Origin: Pseudomonadales bacterium
Lineage (GTDB): Bacteria > Pseudomonadota > Gammaproteobacteria > Pseudomonadales > Azotimanducaceae
NCBI GenBank assembly: GCA_019634925.1
Contig: JAHCAL010000003.1
Span: 310,001-374,000, forward strand
Direction of reading: 5' to 3'
DNA length: 64,000 nt
Part shown: piece by piece, positions 62,775 to 64,000 of the stretch
How the letters are laid out: every line of letters begins with the position of its first letter
Numbering within the stretch: position 1 is the first letter of the stretch
Notes under the pieces: model-generated
What the model saw: only the letters and a program-made list of their open reading frames with translations
The model's database searches: none
What the model was told of the DNA's origin: nothing
Position numbers and translations under genes: made by a program

Positions 62775-63557
62775 TCAGCTCCACATGTGCGAGCCGCCGC
62801 ACACGGTCAGTGCCTGACCGGTGATGTAGCCGCTCGACGATGACGCCAGGAATACCGCGAGGCCCTTCAGGTCGTCGGCTTCGCCGAGTCGCCGGAGCGG
62901 AATCTGTTCGCGCGCCCGCAGTTCCGCTTCCGGGTTGTCCCAGAGCGCCTGGGCGAAGTCGGTGCGGATCAGTCCGGGGCAGATGGCGTTGACCCGCACG
63001 CCGCTCGGGCCGAGTTCGGCCGCGAGATTGCGCACCAGCCCGATGACCGCCAGTTTCGAGATGCTGTACGCGCCGAGCGTGAGCGACGGCCCGAATGCGC
63101 CGGTACTCGAGGTGATCATGATCGAGCCGCCGCCGCGCGCGAGCATGTCGGGCGCCACCATCTGCACCAGCCAGTGGTTCGATTTGACGTTGGTCGACAT
63201 GATCTTGTCGTAGGCTTCGTCGGAGATCTTCGCCATCGGACCGTAGAACGGGTTGACGCCCGCGTTGCCCACCAGGATGTCGATCGCGCCGAGGCGCTCG
63301 CGGGTCGCGGCGACCAGGGCGGCGAGCTGGTCCTTGTAACCGGCGTTACAGGCGAACGCGAACGCCCGCTCGACGCCGAGTTTCGCGTTGATCTCGGCCG
63401 CGGCGGCCTGGCACTGGTCGAGCTTGCGGCTCGAGAGCATGACGCGCGCGCCATGCTCGGCGAGGCCCTCGGCCATGGCCCTGCCCATGCCCTTGGAGGC
63501 ACCCGTGAGCAGTGCCACCTTGCCGGTGAGGTCGAACAGGGTCGTGTTCACGGTCAT
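62775..63557 (-). CDS. SDR family oxidoreductase
   Basis: A 260-aa classical SDR. Cofactor motif TGASKGMGRAMAEGL, NAGVNPFYG, active-site Ser in MITSSTGAFG and YSISKLA (Tyr-x-x-x-Lys). ICPGLIRTDFAQALW and the C-terminal GYITGQALTVCGGSHMWS are typical. Probably a 3-hydroxyacyl or secondary-alcohol dehydrogenase. ATG at 63557 overlaps the upstream acyl-CoA dehydrogenase stop (4 nt), so the genes are translationally coupled. Confidence 0.9.
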   Translation of the reverse strand: MTVNTTLFDLTGKVALLTGASKGMGRAMAEGLAEHGARVMLSSRKLDQCQAAAAEINAKLGVERAFAFACNAGYKDQLAALVAATRERLGAIDILVGNAGVNPFYGPMAKISDEAYDKIMSTNVKSNHWLVQMVAPDMLARGGGSIMITSSTGAFGPSLTLGAYSISKLAVIGLVRNLAAELGPSGVRVNAICPGLIRTDFAQALWDNPEAELRAREQIPLRRLGEADDLKGLAVFLASSSSGYITGQALTVCGGSHMWS

Positions 63558-64000
63558 GCCCCGGCCTGGTACTTCTTCAGTTCGGCGCGGCCGACCACGA
63601 GATGGTGGACCTCGTCCGGACCGTCGGCGATGCGCAGCGTGCGCTGGCCGGCATACATGTCGGCCAGCGGCGTCCATTGCGATACGCCGGTCGCGCCGTG
63701 GATCTGGATGGCCTGGTCGATGATCTGGCAGACCCGTTCCGGCACCAGCGCTTTCACCATGTGGACCCAGATCCGCGCTTCGCGGTTGCCGAGCACGTCC
63801 ATGGCCTTGGCGGCCTTCAGCACCATCAGGCGCATGGCTTCGATCTCGATGCGCGCGCGCGATACCAGTTCCAGGTTCTTGCCCAGCTGGATGAGCGGCT
63901 TGCCGAACGCTTCGCGGGAGATCGCCCGCTTCACCATCAGATCGAGCGCACGTTCCGCCTGGCCGATCGACCGCATGCAGTGGTGAATGCGGCCCGGACC
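63554..64000 (-). CDS. Acyl-CoA dehydrogenase, ACAD10/11-like, N-terminal part outside window
   Basis: C-terminal 148 residues of an acyl-CoA dehydrogenase; the frame stays open at the window edge (GPGRIHHCMRS). The visible helical domain has AISREAFGKPL, IHGATGVSQWTPLADMYAGQ and IADGPDEVHHL, like ACAD10/11-type enzymes and similar to the 57560 gene. It is the first visible gene of the minus-strand operon that continues into the SDR, ligase and ferredoxin. Confidence 0.92.
   Translation of the reverse strand, partial: GPGRIHHCMRSIGQAERALDLMVKRAISREAFGKPLIQLGKNLELVSRARIEIEAMRLMVLKAAKAMDVLGNREARIWVHMVKALVPERVCQIIDQAIQIHGATGVSQWTPLADMYAGQRTLRIADGPDEVHHLVVGRAELKKYQAGA

Overview
The window is GC-rich chromosomal DNA from a Gram-negative bacterium. 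I would place it in the Gammaproteobacteria, because it carries lpxC, a YaeQ of exactly the E. coli length, a DusA-type dihydrouridine synthase, Uup, an OmpA-family porin and a SlyD-type FKBP. Glycogen metabolism plus a large alkane/fatty-acid oxidation block points to a free-living aerobic hydrocarbon or lipid degrader. The genus cannot be named from sequence alone. I saw no insertion-sequence transposase, phage module, CRISPR array or rRNA.

Layout. 1-5 kb: end of a PP2C/SpoIIE-type phosphatase and a STAS protein (a partner-switching pair), then TerB-like, dusA, a phosphatidylcholine synthase (pcs), a J-domain/PilZ fusion and a GNAT. 5-12 kb: a Kef-type antiporter, a BciA-like vinyl reductase, lpxC, gltX, a beta-CASP MBL hydrolase, and tRNA-Ala(GGC) with a clear sigma70 promoter. 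12-14.6 kb: an SDR and a thiolase. 14.6-27 kb: a glycogen/alpha-glucan island with glgC, malQ, glgB, glgA, a GH57 enzyme and glgP. It also holds a class-I glutamine-amidotransferase-like gene broken by one in-frame TGA beside its nucleophile cysteine. 27-37.6 kb: an APC permease, an EVE protein, a DASS/ArsB-like transporter whose only plausible start lies in a perfect 44-bp-arm palindrome, an alkylsulfatase, a double DsbA/HCCA-isomerase protein, and an operon of cfa, a geranylgeranyl-reductase-family flavoprotein and a membrane protein. 37-48 kb: yaeQ, ompA-like, a histidine phosphatase, an APH-fold kinase, uup, a divergent DUF3604/MlrC pair, a TIGR03084-like protein, a GNAT and an RRM protein.

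48.5-64 kb is an oxidation block: a FMN alpha-hydroxy-acid oxidase, SDRs, a TauD/TfdA dioxygenase and a Rieske oxygenase. Divergent from the Rieske gene is an operon of [2Fe-2S] ferredoxin and two tandem CYP153-type P450s. Further on are two acyl-CoA dehydrogenases, an acyl-CoA ligase, an epoxide-hydrolase-like enzyme and a second ferredoxin. A coherent reading is that the CYP153s, fed electrons by the ferredoxin, hydroxylate alkane or fatty-acid termini, and the ligase, dehydrogenases, SDRs and thiolase process the resulting acyl chains. No ferredoxin reductase is visible, so it must be encoded elsewhere.

The strongest unexplained signals are the nonsense codon in the glutamine-amidotransferase gene, the 90-bp palindrome at 30062-30151, the translationally coupled cfa/flavoprotein pair, the J-domain/PilZ fusion, and the BciA homologue without other photosynthesis genes.
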